Positions 17,887 to 26,922 of a stretch of DNA of 64,000 bases are shown piece after piece. How positions within the stretch are numbered: position 1 is the stretch's first letter; each line of letters starts with the position of its first letter. Location of the stretch: assembly GCF_042656585.1 (NCBI RefSeq), contig NZ_JBHSPG010000023.1. One strand, given 5' to 3'. This stretch comes from Thalassorhabdus alkalitolerans. GTDB lineage: Bacteria > Bacillota > Bacilli > Bacillales > Marinococcaceae. A program made the position numbers and the translations under genes. The notes under the pieces were generated by a model. It saw only the letters and a list, made by a program, of their open reading frames with translations. It made no database searches and was not told the DNA's origin.

Positions 17887-18038
17887 ACGTGGAAGAAGAT
17901 CATTAAGTACGGGGTTCATTATTCTTCGCCTTGAATACTCCTTACATTAATTTCAGATTACAAATTTTATACATATAAAGTTTGGTATAATTCCAATAGT
18001 CTAGATTAAGTGGGGCACTTTGCCTCAGGAGGAGATAA

Positions 18039-20873
18039 GTGGTGGGCGCGAAGGAACTATATGATAAAGTGAGTATCCCTCTTTTTATCACTACTTTAGA
18101 GGGAGCCATAAAGTTTGTTAACGAAAAAGGGAAAAACGCTTTTCGTACCGAGGACTTTGGAAGAAATATCTTTTCTTATATACCTAACGAACAAGTCAAA
18201 AGGATAAAAATGTTCCTTGATACCCTACATAAGAGGGAGAGTTTTGGGAAACAAATATCTATCGAGGTAGAGGCTTTATTCGCAGATCGAAGTCTAAATG
18301 GAGAAGTAAGCCTGTTAGATTCGACTCATTTGTTGTTTCAGTTTCCAAGGTTTAACGATCCAGTCACTTTCCCCCAGGAAACTTATAAAGCAATTATTCA
18401 TATGATAGCAAAGAATGCACCATTTTCAGACATTCTAACGTCAGTGCGAAGCTCTGTTGGTAGTTATATAGGTTTGGAAGATTCTTCTATATATGTGATA
18501 GAACATGGGAGGAGGGCTCTTCTTTCAGTCAGCAACGATATATTTTCTACTATTGAACAAAATGAGCCTCATCGTGAGTCTTCTTTTGTTGTCCCCCTGC
18601 ATATAAACGGGGATTTGGCTGGTGAATTAATATGTGTTCTTCCTTCATATATTTCCCTTTCAAACGATAAAAAAGACTTTCTAACAACTTGCGCTGACTT
18701 GCTTAGTTTGGCTCTGGACAAAAAGAGCAGAGAAAAACAAGTAGAAGCCAGATTTCTTCCTGAACATGCAGGAGATGCTGGATGTGTCCTGGATGCAAAA
18801 GGAACAATTCAGTATGCTACACCTTCCAATACTTCCATATTAGGTTATGAAGTCGAGGAAGTGGAAGGCACGAGTACATTTGATTTGCTGCATCGAGATG
18901 ATGTGTCGTTTGCCAAGCAGGTGTTTGAAGAGGCGGTTCTCACAAAAAAAGAACGGAAGGTAGAACTTAGGTATCGTCGAAAGGACAACCGTTACATTGA
19001 TCTAGCCTTAACCGTAAAACCTGTAGTTGAGGATCGGAACCAGGTCTACAGAATGGTAGTGACAGGAAGAGACATTACAGAAAAAAAGCAGGCGAGAAGA
19101 AGGCTGGAGGAAATTGAGCAACGGTATAAGTCTCTTTTTGAACATAGCCCTTATCATGTCTTTTCTCTTGATTTAAAAGGAAGGGTTGTTTCAATGAACA
19201 CACCATCGGGCACCTTCCTTGGTTATCGAAAAGAGGAGTTGATCGTCCCTTATTCTGCTTGGATTCATCCTGATTATCTAGCCCACACCAACAAGCATTT
19301 TACACTGGCAGCTAATGGTATCCCCCAGGCCTATGAGACAGTGTGTGTAAATACAAAGGGAGATGAAGTGTATTTCAAGGTAACGAATATTCCGGTAAAA
19401 GTCGAGGGGAGAGTAGTGTCAGTTTATGGGATGATGGAAGACATCACAGAAAAGAGGAAAGCTCAAAAGAAGATAGAAGACAGGGAGGAAAAACTTTCTT
19501 CGTTACTGAATGCTATGCCTGAATTTGTGCTTTTTAAAAACAAAAGAGACAAACTGATCGAAATGAATGACTCGGCAAGAGTGCTGGTTGGAATGAAAAG
19601 GGAGTCAAATTTATTAAGCAGAAAACCTATGTACAATTTATCTCTCATTTCATCCCCTAAAGATGAGATTGCCTGGAAGCAAAAAGGAATTCTCCAATAT
19701 GAACAAAATGTCACTCTTCCTAACGGAGACGTGAGAACTTTTGAAATAGTAAAAGCCCCTCAATTTAGTAGTCTAGGAGAACGAAAGTACTTGGTGACAA
19801 TTGGACGGGATATTACAAAACGTCAAGAAATGGAAGTGGAACTCCAAGAAACAAAAGAGCAGCTGTGGGCATTATTTACTCATAGTGCCGATGCGATATC
19901 CATTCTTACGCTTGAGGGAGACTTGTTAAAAGCGAACCCGGCGTTTTACTGCCTGTACGGATTCTGTGACAAGGATGATATTAATGTTTTTGATGACTTG
20001 GCACCACTAGAATTACATCAGGAGACAAAACAGGCATTACAGAAGGTGAAAAATGGAGAAGAAGTCATAGACTACCAAACTCTTAGAAGAAGAAAAGACG
20101 GAGAAGTATTTGATGTAAGTATCACATTTTCTCCCATCCAGAATAAAGATGGACAGGTAACAGGGATATCAGCGATTTCTCGAGATATAAATGAAAGAAA
20201 GAAAACAGAACAATTACTAAGAAGATCGGAAAAACTGTCTGCGCTTGGTCAGCTAGCTGCAGCCGTGGCCCATGAAGTGAGAAATCCTATAACAACAGTG
20301 AAAGGGTTTACACAGTTTTTTCAGGGTAAAGTAGAGTCTGAATATACGGATCTCATGCTTTCAGAACTAGACAGGGTAGAAATCATTATAAATGAATTTC
20401 TAACATTAGCTAAACCACAAGCTGTTCATTTTAAAGAAGAAGACGTGGCTGATGTTATTCATAACATTCTTGCTTTGGTCAAAACGCAAGCAGCTATGCA
20501 CAGCATAGAAATTCAAACCTGTTTTCAACCGGCAGTATTACCGATTTATTGTGATTCAAACCAAATTAAACAAGTATTTCTGAATATACTAAAAAACGCT
20601 ATTGAAGCAATGCCGCACGGCGGAATGTTGAGAATTCAGGCTAGAGAGTTCTCTTCGTATGTTGAAATTGAAATAGAAGATGATGGGATTGGAATCTCAC
20701 CGGAACGTATGAGGAAACTCGGTGAACCATTTTACTCTAATAAGGAAAAAGGAACGGGATTGGGTTTAATGGTATGTTACAAAATCATTGAAGAGCATCA
20801 TGGGGAGATTTACATTGCTAGTGAAGAAGGAGAAGGAACAACTGTAACAATAAGATTGCCTAGAGAAAAATGA
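18039..20873 (+). CDS. multi-PAS sensor histidine kinase (sporulation-type)
   Basis: A 944-aa soluble kinase with no membrane segments. A divergent N-terminal sensor (~1-110) and GAF-like region (~130-230) are followed by four PAS/PAC units at about 245-345, 360-475, 483-600 and 606-725, each ending in a DITEK/DITKR/DINERK linker. HisKA has phospho-acceptor His745 in VAHEVRNPITTVKGF. HATPase follows (NILKNAIEAMP, EIEDDGIGI, GTGLGLMVCYKIIEEHHGEI). The HExRNP style and lack of a partner response regulator match KinA/KinE-type kinases feeding the Spo0F phosphorelay. The start is GTG (18039 or 18042) after AGGAGG. It lies just after the kipIA-like locus, whose homologue regulates KinA. Confidence 0.88.
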   Translation: MVGAKELYDKVSIPLFITTLEGAIKFVNEKGKNAFRTEDFGRNIFSYIPNEQVKRIKMFLDTLHKRESFGKQISIEVEALFADRSLNGEVSLLDSTHLLFQFPRFNDPVTFPQETYKAIIHMIAKNAPFSDILTSVRSSVGSYIGLEDSSIYVIEHGRRALLSVSNDIFSTIEQNEPHRESSFVVPLHINGDLAGELICVLPSYISLSNDKKDFLTTCADLLSLALDKKSREKQVEARFLPEHAGDAGCVLDAKGTIQYATPSNTSILGYEVEEVEGTSTFDLLHRDDVSFAKQVFEEAVLTKKERKVELRYRRKDNRYIDLALTVKPVVEDRNQVYRMVVTGRDITEKKQARRRLEEIEQRYKSLFEHSPYHVFSLDLKGRVVSMNTPSGTFLGYRKEELIVPYSAWIHPDYLAHTNKHFTLAANGIPQAYETVCVNTKGDEVYFKVTNIPVKVEGRVVSVYGMMEDITEKRKAQKKIEDREEKLSSLLNAMPEFVLFKNKRDKLIEMNDSARVLVGMKRESNLLSRKPMYNLSLISSPKDEIAWKQKGILQYEQNVTLPNGDVRTFEIVKAPQFSSLGERKYLVTIGRDITKRQEMEVELQETKEQLWALFTHSADAISILTLEGDLLKANPAFYCLYGFCDKDDINVFDDLAPLELHQETKQALQKVKNGEEVIDYQTLRRRKDGEVFDVSITFSPIQNKDGQVTGISAISRDINERKKTEQLLRRSEKLSALGQLAAAVAHEVRNPITTVKGFTQFFQGKVESEYTDLMLSELDRVEIIINEFLTLAKPQAVHFKEEDVADVIHNILALVKTQAAMHSIEIQTCFQPAVLPIYCDSNQIKQVFLNILKNAIEAMPHGGMLRIQAREFSSYVEIEIEDDGIGISPERMRKLGEPFYSNKEKGTGLGLMVCYKIIEEHHGEIYIASEEGEGTTVTIRLPREK

Positions 20874-21461
20874 AATTCCTATGTTTACAGGCAAGATAAC
20901 AGTTTTGTTGGTCTTCGGCCAAAATCAAAAAAGGACACGATGAAGAATGAACTCTCTTTATATCTTCATAGTAGTAAAATGAGGAAGCAAAAACAAACAC
21001 ATGTAGGAGTGTAACAATAAATAAAAGAGAAAGAAGTATGAGAGCAGACTCATACTTCTTTCTCACTCTTTTAATTAAAAATTTATATCTGAAAAAGGAA
21101 GAATTGATCTCAAAGTAATTTAATATGAATCTTGGTATTTCAGTCCCTACTGTATGAAGGAATAAAAAAACAACCATCAGAATCACCCGATGGCTGCAAA
21201 AGGAGGTTCTCCGAACAATAAATAAGAAGTGATACTCAGCATCAGAGCAAATGACTCATTAAGGACTTATCATTTGCTTAAAGAACCTTTTCCTTCTTTA
21301 TAAAGAGTTAAAACCAAATGATTACAAAACAGGAGGAAACTCCTAAAATCAGAATTATGTAGCATTTTCATTACATATGACTTGTTCCCTGGTGTAAGTA
21401 AAATAAAGAAACAGTAATTTGATAGGATACACCCCTACATTAACGTAAAGGAAGTGAAGTC
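20874..21461. other. intergenic with two hairpins
   Basis: 588 bp without a supported gene. It holds a very stable 16-bp hairpin at 21027-21064 and a minus-strand terminator-like hairpin at ~21164-21192 (CCATC/GATGG with a T-run on the minus strand). A minus-strand transcript could end at the latter, but no coding gene upstream of it is visible, so a small RNA is possible. Confidence 0.45.
21027..21070 (+). terminator. long-stem terminator-like hairpin
   Basis: GAGAAAGAAGTATGAG and CTCATACTTCTTTCTC pair perfectly around the loop AGCAGA; a short T-rich tract follows. It is 150 bp after the kinase gene and probably ends its transcript. Confidence 0.7.
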
Positions 21462-22421
21462 GTGAAACCAAAAGTCATTGTCTATAACCGTATTCCCGAA
21501 GATTTGATGGAAAAGCTAAGCTCTTTCTGCGACGCTTATCAATGTTCTCCAGAGAGCGAAGAGTTTTTTCACCACCTGCCTACAGCAAAGGGTATGATTG
21601 GTTCAGGGTACACTATTGATGAAAATTTACTAGATAAGGCACCTGAATTAAAAATAGTCTCCAATGTATCTGTTGGATACAATAACTTGAATATCGAGGA
21701 ATTAACAAAAAGAGGCATCATGGCAACAAATACACCAGATGTATTAACTGAGACCACTGCTGACACAATTTTTGGTTTACTTCTTGCTACCGCTAGAAGA
21801 ATGCCTGAACTGGATCGTTACGTAAAAGCTGGGAAGTGGGAGGCTTCTATCACAGAAGAATTATTTGGTAATGATGTTCATCATAAAACATTAGGAATGA
21901 TAGGGATGGGCAGGATTGGCGCTGCAGTAGCAGAACGAGCTCATTTTGGCTTTAAAATGAACATTCTTTATCATAATCGTACAAGAAAGCCAAGCATGGA
22001 AAATAGGCTGGATGCCTCCTATGTTTCCCTTGATCATCTGTTACAGAACTCTGATTTCGTTTGTGTAATGGTTCCACTTACTCCTGAAACTGCTAATCTA
22101 ATCGGGGAAAGAGAATTTAAACTCATGAAAAAAAGTGCAATTTTTATTAATGGCTCTCGAGGAAAAGTAGTTAAGGAAGAGGACCTAATAAAAGCCCTGG
22201 AGGATAAGGAAATATTGGCCGCTGGGTTAGATGTATATAGGGAAGAGCCAATTGACCCGGAGAGTCCTTTGTTACGAATGGATCACTGTGTTACATTGCC
22301 GCATATTGGGTCAGCGACAGCAGAAACCAGGTACAAAATGGCTGAACTTGCGGTGGAAAATCTAATTCAAGGATTACAAGGGAACAAGCCGCCTAGTTTA
22401 ATTAATGATGTTATTGTCTAA
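21462..22421 (+). CDS. D-isomer 2-hydroxyacid dehydrogenase (glyoxylate/hydroxypyruvate reductase type)
   Basis: A 319-aa NAD(P)-dependent dehydrogenase. It has the Rossmann motif GMIGMGRIGAAVAERA near residue 145, catalytic Arg in INGSRGKVV, Glu in YREEP and His in TLPHIGSATAETR. The closest functional group is D-glycerate dehydrogenase / glyoxylate-hydroxypyruvate reductase (GyaR-like). The start is GTG behind AAGGAAGTGA. It is monocistronic. Together with glcDF 10 kb away it could cycle glycolate and glyoxylate, but that link is inference. Confidence 0.88.
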   Translation: MKPKVIVYNRIPEDLMEKLSSFCDAYQCSPESEEFFHHLPTAKGMIGSGYTIDENLLDKAPELKIVSNVSVGYNNLNIEELTKRGIMATNTPDVLTETTADTIFGLLLATARRMPELDRYVKAGKWEASITEELFGNDVHHKTLGMIGMGRIGAAVAERAHFGFKMNILYHNRTRKPSMENRLDASYVSLDHLLQNSDFVCVMVPLTPETANLIGEREFKLMKKSAIFINGSRGKVVKEEDLIKALEDKEILAAGLDVYREEPIDPESPLLRMDHCVTLPHIGSATAETRYKMAELAVENLIQGLQGNKPPSLINDVIV

Positions 22422-22583
22422 TAAAGTGTTACGGTAGAATTTTCCAATACCGAGTAAATTAATGACAAGCGGTGTTAGGTAATGGGGGCCTAGACTCAAA
22501 AAAAATTGGGTTCTCAAGTGTTCCGTATATATATAAATTAGTCTGAACAAGAGAAAACTCATAGCTATGCAACGCACGGAGGA

Positions 22584-22628
22584 TAAAAGCCCGGGAGATT
22601 ACTGTAAAAGTATCCCCTGGCTTTTTTC
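22584..22628 (+). terminator. imperfect terminator
   Basis: AAAAGCC and GGCTTTT with partially paired inner bases and a T-run. Confidence 0.6.
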
Positions 22629-22829
22629 ATTTTGTGGAATTATTAGAAGGTAATTCATTTGCTTTATTATATAGCTTGATTACTGTATTGACTATAGGAA
22701 TTGAAGAATTGAAGACTTTATCGCCGCTCTGATTTCAAAACGAGTATCACCACTATTTCAGAAGGCATGTGTACTGTTTTCTTTACAATGACAGATTCAT
22801 TTATCGCTGTAGCTATAAGATTACTATTC

Positions 22830-23080
22830 AGGCGTGAAAATGGTCGAATGGAAAATGCTACCTGGCTTTACATTGGGAGTAGGGATTTTTACAGACATTT
22901 GCTGCAATCACGTATGTACTCGGTGTTAATATGGGACTGATGTCAATTGTGGCTCATGCGGGAGCACTCTCTCCATTTTCCTTTGTGCTGGATTGCTCAT
23001 TAAAGAAAGTTTATGTAGAATCCAAAATCGTAACGTTTTCCAGCTTGGGAGGGATAACAATTTTAGTTTTTGACACGTAA
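22830..23080 (+). pseudogene. EamA/DMT transporter C-terminal relic
   Basis: In one frame the stretch near 22855 reads PGFTLGVGIFTD; after a frame change it reads AITYVLGVNMGLMSIVA and SLGGITILVF before a stop at 23080. This order (helix, GxxxGLMSIVA, GALSP, LGGITILVF) resembles the last two to three helices of drug/metabolite transporters of the EamA family. There is no start, no ribosome site and at least one frameshift, so it is a remnant. The assignment rests on pattern only. Confidence 0.45.
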
Positions 23081-23240
23081 GTTTTTCATTCCATAAAACC
23101 AATAATTTTCCCTCTAGAGGGATGTGAGTGTTTTTCAAGGCATCAGAAGAAAGGCCTGTATCGGATATTCTTATAAGGAAAGCGTAGTTATTGTTGGTGA
23201 AATCCAATACCTTACCAACTGAAAAAAAGTTTAATATCTG

Positions 23241-23297
23241 TTTACAATCATGGCATAAGTATATATAATAAAGTGCAAATCGTAATGATTACGCTTT
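23241..23297 (+). promoter_or_regulatory. promoter with Zur box
   Basis: TTTACA (23241-23246), a 17-bp spacer and TATAAT (23264-23269) form a strong promoter. Overlapping the expected start of transcription is a 21-bp near-perfect Zur operator (23277-23297, core TCGTAATGATTACG), matching the Bacillus Zur consensus. Zinc-dependent repression of the ZinT-type gene is inferred. Confidence 0.8.
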
Positions 23298-23371
23298 TAT
23301 CTATGTTATACAAAGAGTTGTAACTCTGACACGCCAAAAGAATGAATACAAGTTAGGAATAAGGAGGTATA

Positions 23372-23431
23372 TTGGAAAAGTGCTTGAATACTTATTGTCT
23401 TGAAAACAATAGTCTGGACTTTAAATCGTAA
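23372..23431 (+). CDS. possible 19-aa leader peptide
   Basis: A TTG-started frame (MEKCLNTYCLENNSLDFKS) sits 4 bp after a strong AAGGAGG and its stop codon falls inside the second Zur box. The spacing is shorter than usual. It contains two Cys. It could be a translated leader of the ZinT gene or a chance frame. Confidence 0.3.
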   Translation: MEKCLNTYCLENNSLDFKS

Positions 23432-23443
23432 TTATTACACTTT
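23423..23443 (+). promoter_or_regulatory. second Zur box
   Basis: Core TCGTAATTATTAC, 146 bp downstream of the first box and ending 16 bp before the ATG. It deviates from the consensus only in its right arm (ACA for ACG). Confidence 0.75.
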
Positions 23444-23458
23444 GAAAAGGAGTCAATT

Positions 23459-24235
23459 ATGAAAAAATCATTAATCAAATGGTCAAGTATTGCAGCAATA
23501 AGTGCTTTATTAGTGGCTTGCCAAGAGGCTGAAACCAGTCAGGAGGCTGCTGAAGAAGAGGAAGAACAGGCAGTAGAAAGTGAATTGGAAGAAAACGAAG
23601 AGGAAGAAATACATAATAATGAAGACGAAGAACATAACCAAGAAGAAAGCAGTCATGACCACGACCATGTCCATGACCATGCCCATGATGAAGACAGTCA
23701 GAGAATATATGATGGATATTTTGAGGACGAGGAGGTTGAAGATCGAGATTTATCCGATTGGGAAGGTGAATGGGAGTCTGTTTACCCATACTTGCAAGAT
23801 GGAGATTTAGATGAAGTGTTTGAACATAAGGCTGAAGAGAATGAGGAGATGACAGAGGAGGAATATAAGGAATACTATGAGGAAGGTTACGAGACTGATG
23901 TTGATCATATCGTGATTGAAGGTAGTATTGTTACTTTCTTTGAGGACGAAGAAGAGTATTCCGGTGAATACACCTATGATGGATATGAGATTCTTACTTA
24001 TGAAGCTGGTAACCGGGGAGTAAGGTTCATATTTGAACTAACAGAGGAAAATGAAGACATGCCTCAGTTCATTCAGTTTAGCGACCATAACATCTTCCCT
24101 ACAGACTCTGACCATTTCCATTTATATTGGGGAGATGATCGGGAAGAGCTACTAGACAATGTAACAAACTGGCCTACTTACTATCCTTCTGAGTTAGATA
24201 GTGAGGATATTGTTCATGAAATGATCTCTCATTAA
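23459..24235 (+). CDS. ZinT-type zinc-binding lipoprotein
   Basis: A 258-aa lipoprotein. The signal peptide ends in LLVAC with Cys21 as the lipid anchor. A long acidic linker follows (31-62), then a His cluster SSHDHDHVHDHAHDED (65-80) likely to bind zinc. A ZinT (YodA) domain fills ~85-258, with DLSDWEGEWESVYPYLQDGDLDEV and a C-terminal DHFHLYWG. ZinT domains bind Zn or Cd and hand metal to zinc uptake systems. Two Zur boxes upstream support a zinc-starvation role. No ABC zinc transporter is adjacent, so it is a stand-alone scavenger here. Confidence 0.88.
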   Translation: MKKSLIKWSSIAAISALLVACQEAETSQEAAEEEEEQAVESELEENEEEEIHNNEDEEHNQEESSHDHDHVHDHAHDEDSQRIYDGYFEDEEVEDRDLSDWEGEWESVYPYLQDGDLDEVFEHKAEENEEMTEEEYKEYYEEGYETDVDHIVIEGSIVTFFEDEEEYSGEYTYDGYEILTYEAGNRGVRFIFELTEENEDMPQFIQFSDHNIFPTDSDHFHLYWGDDREELLDNVTNWPTYYPSELDSEDIVHEMISH

Positions 24236-24239
24236 TAAT

Positions 24240-24283
24240 AAGGAAGGAGAGTACATTGATGTATGTGCACTCCTTCCTTTTAT
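24240..24283. terminator. bidirectional terminator
   Basis: AAGGAAGGAG and CTCCTTCCTT with T-run, between the convergent ZinT and CDF genes. Confidence 0.85.
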
Positions 24284-24305
24284 TGTTATCACGTTCAGTC
24301 TTCAA

Positions 24306-25217
24306 TCAGCCATTGATCCATTTTCGATCGTTAGTAAAAGATACTGTCAGCCATTTTTTATATTGTAAATCGTTAGTACGCTTATTAATTTCCTCTCGAA
24401 TTAAATCCTGTTCTGCAACGGTTTTTACTTTGGATTGCTCATTTAGAATAAAATCAACTTCGATGAAAAGTTTACTTCCTACCTTTGACATTCGAAGCAC
24501 GGAATCTTCTATTTGATAGTGAGCCTGGATGGAATGGATCACAGCTTTACATTTCTTTTCAATCAATTGGTCCGGTGCCATTTCTAGTACTTCTTTTAAA
24601 GCTTTTGTGATTTCTACCACTGGCACCTTCAAGAAGTAACCAGCAGAAATGAGTACCATAAGTGGGTCAATATAAGGAGTTAACAACGTAAATTGAGTGT
24701 AAGACAGAAGTGCTGCAATGAAAAAACCAATTAGGACAGCTGCACTGAGTAACGTGTCCATTCTCCATTGATTAGCTTCCGCTTGAATAAACCCTGATCC
24801 TTGCTTTTGTTTTTTGAGATACACAAAAATACCACAACATGCTATCGTGGATAAAACAGAATAAAGAAGAGCAAACCCCACGTTGGTTTCTCGACCACCT
24901 GAAAGCAGGGCATCCACTGCTGTTATTAAAGCAGCTAAACAAAGGAACAACATGACTGCATATTTAATAATAATGACCAGAGGTTCAAGCATCTCTTTCC
25001 CGAATGGAAACTTTTTCGTATCTCGCTTCTGAATAAAGTGTGCTGCAAATAATGATATGAGACTCAGCATTACACTAATTAGAGAATATAGTCCGTCGAA
25101 CATGATCATTTGTGAAGAAATCAGGTACCCTAAAACGATGCCAGTCACAGCAAACATGACCGCACCATAAACTGAAACTTTTAACAACTTCTTTTCCAAT
25201 GCATAATAGTTATGCAT
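24306..25217 (-). CDS. CDF-family transporter with altered metal sites
   Basis: A 303-aa protein with five to six membrane helices and a C-terminal cytoplasmic domain, fitting cation diffusion facilitators (FPFGKEMLEPLVIIIK, IQAEANQWRMDTLLSAAVL). In helix 2 the usual DxxxD appears as FDGLYSL (second Asp missing) and in helix 5 the usual HxxxD appears as QWRMD, so the canonical zinc site is incomplete. The substrate may be another cation or not a metal at all. GAGGTG precedes the ATG. It lies 13 bp after a TetR gene that reads in the same direction, so the two form an operon under that regulator. Confidence 0.82.
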   Translation of the reverse strand: MHNYYALEKKLLKVSVYGAVMFAVTGIVLGYLISSQMIMFDGLYSLISVMLSLISLFAAHFIQKRDTKKFPFGKEMLEPLVIIIKYAVMLFLCLAALITAVDALLSGGRETNVGFALLYSVLSTIACCGIFVYLKKQKQGSGFIQAEANQWRMDTLLSAAVLIGFFIAALLSYTQFTLLTPYIDPLMVLISAGYFLKVPVVEITKALKEVLEMAPDQLIEKKCKAVIHSIQAHYQIEDSVLRMSKVGSKLFIEVDFILNEQSKVKTVAEQDLIREEINKRTNDLQYKKWLTVSFTNDRKWING

Positions 25218-25230
25218 CTTAACACCTCAT

Positions 25231-25827
25231 CTAGGCTTTGTTTGATGATGGACAATCAGTCAATGCACTTCTGATAAACAGTAATACTTGGTTTTTACTT
25301 TTTTCCTTGCTCGTTTCACTTTGATTTGTTAAATAAAATGTCTCCGCTGAATTTTCTATTAAATTAATAATCATTTTAGCTAACGCATTTGAGTCCAAAT
25401 TCGTGTGAATGAAGCCATTTTTGTTTGCTTGATAAAGTCTTTCCTCAAGCCAGCTATAATAAGGCTGGTATATCTCTTCCCAACGTTCAAACGAATGGTA
25501 ATAAGCAAGTCCCGAGTAACAAAATAAAATGAGTTCACGATACTCCTTCGTTATATCAAATGTAACTTCAACGATCATTTCAAGCGTACGAAAAATGGTT
25601 TCTTCTGCTTTATAATTTTGTTTTATTTTGGAGAAAAGAGTTTGTAAAATCGTCTCGGCAATAGCCGGAACCACTGCGCTTTTAGAGTCAAAGTATAAAT
25701 AAAATGTTCCTTGGGCAACACCTGCTTCTTTAACGATTTGAGATACTGACGCTTTCTCAAACCCTTTTTCTTTCATCACAGTAAGTGCTGCATTTACTAA
25801 TAATTCATATTTACTATCACGGTTCAT
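25231..25827 (-). CDS. TetR-family repressor
   Basis: A 198-aa protein with a classic TetR N-terminus: LLVNAALTVMKEKGFEKASV, SQIVKEAGVAQGTFYLYFDSK. The C-terminal ligand domain is all-helical (TLEMIVEVTFDITKEYRELILFCYSGLAYYHSF). I start it at ATG 25827 because GGAGG lies 7 bp upstream; TTG two codons earlier is the alternative. It leads the CDF operon and is preceded by a perfect 21-bp palindrome, so autorepression and control of the transporter are very likely. The ligand is unknown. Confidence 0.88.
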   Translation of the reverse strand: MNRDSKYELLVNAALTVMKEKGFEKASVSQIVKEAGVAQGTFYLYFDSKSAVVPAIAETILQTLFSKIKQNYKAEETIFRTLEMIVEVTFDITKEYRELILFCYSGLAYYHSFERWEEIYQPYYSWLEERLYQANKNGFIHTNLDSNALAKMIINLIENSAETFYLTNQSETSKEKSKNQVLLFIRSALTDCPSSNKA

Positions 25828-25856
25828 TCTCAATCCTCCATAGGGAAGCAGCTAGT

Positions 25857-25877
25857 AATGACTGACTGTCAGTCATT
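25857..25877 (-). promoter_or_regulatory. TetR operator
   Basis: AATGACTGAC, one central base, GTCAGTCATT: a perfect 21-bp palindrome 30 bp upstream of the TetR start. TGACTGAC/GTCAGTCA sites are common for TetR repressors of efflux genes in Bacillaceae. Confidence 0.85.
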
Positions 25878-26214
25878 ATTGTATCATGCATGACAGATGT
25901 TGGCTACTTTCGTGTGCTTTTGGTTTTCAGATAAGAACGAAAGCCATGTTGCACATACTTCTATAAGGATAAAAATAAATAACGCAGAAAATGGGGTGAC
26001 ACCAAACTGACTATCAGTTTACAAATATATTGTGTTTTTTTCACTTAAATGAATGGAGAGAAAAGTTGAATGGGACGCCGGATGTAGACATGTAGTTTGT
26101 AAAGGTAATGGGATTGTTTATTATAAATAAAAGAAATAATCATACTTATAAGAGACAGAGAAGTTATAGTAAAGTAAATATCAGAGTTTAATCATGTAAG
26201 AAAGGGGATTTTAA
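25878..26214. other. intergenic with a 17-bp palindrome
   Basis: No gene. AAACTGA-CTA-TCAGTTT at 26004-26020 is a perfect inverted repeat and could be an operator for the following membrane-protein gene. Confidence 0.5.
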
Positions 26215-26922
26215 TTGGAGTACATATTTAGCCTTGCTCGTTGGATCCACATTTTTTCCGGGTTTGTAGCACTACTGATTTTCTGGCTCCCAATAGTAAC
26301 AAGAAAAGGTGGAAAATTACATAGGCGAAGCGGGTGGGTTTTTGTTAGTTCAATGGCAACTGTTTCGATAACAGCATTTTATATGGGAATTTACCTGATT
26401 TATTTGGATGCTGGCACTGCTTCAGGTGACACACCGTTCTCATGGTTTCTAATTTTTATCTCAATTCTTAGTGGTGCGACCACATGGTATGGTGTCCGTG
26501 TCCTTCGGTTTAAAGGGAGAAGAATCTCACACAGCAATACCGTTGATTTGATATTTCCGATTTTGCTGATCACTTCAAGTATAGGAATCATGATATACGG
26601 TTGGGTGATTGGTTTTCCATTACTTCAATACTTTCCGATTGTTGGTCTGTTTTTAGGCGGTACACAACTGAAATACTGGATTTCTATACCAAAAACAAGT
26701 TCTCACTGGGTTGTTGAACATACCATCGGGATGCTTTCCACCTGTATCGCGGCAATCACGGCATTTACAGTGTTTGGTGCTCCAAGATTGCTGCAAGTCG
26801 AATCAGTTAACCTGCTCATGTGGTTTCTTCCGACCCTTGTTTTTATTCCGCTCATTATAGTTTTAACGATATATTATGAAAAAAAGTTTACTGATGTACA
26901 CAAGAAACATAATCGACTTTAG
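26215..26922 (+). CDS. seven-helix membrane protein (DUF2306-like)
   Basis: A 235-aa protein with about seven transmembrane helices. It opens MEYIFSLARWIHIFSGFVAL and continues IVTRKGGKLHRRSGWVF, a His/Arg-rich loop that resembles DUF2306-type membrane proteins; later His residues (HSNTVD, HWVVEHTIG) could bind haem or metal. The start is TTG behind AAAGGGG. Function unknown. No operon partner. Confidence 0.65.
   Translation: MEYIFSLARWIHIFSGFVALLIFWLPIVTRKGGKLHRRSGWVFVSSMATVSITAFYMGIYLIYLDAGTASGDTPFSWFLIFISILSGATTWYGVRVLRFKGRRISHSNTVDLIFPILLITSSIGIMIYGWVIGFPLLQYFPIVGLFLGGTQLKYWISIPKTSSHWVVEHTIGMLSTCIAAITAFTVFGAPRLLQVESVNLLMWFLPTLVFIPLIIVLTIYYEKKFTDVHKKHNRL

Larger units (their letters stand above)
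22422..23240. other. intergenic with a transporter relic
   Basis: Over 800 bp without an intact gene. It contains an imperfect terminator at 22584-22628 (AAAAGCC/GGCTTTT) and a decayed EamA-like fragment at 22830-23080. Confidence 0.6.

Noticed and set aside
20860..21186. 108-aa minus-strand ORF after the histidine kinase gene
   Set aside because: Runs through the 16-bp hairpin, has no ribosome site and an unnatural composition.
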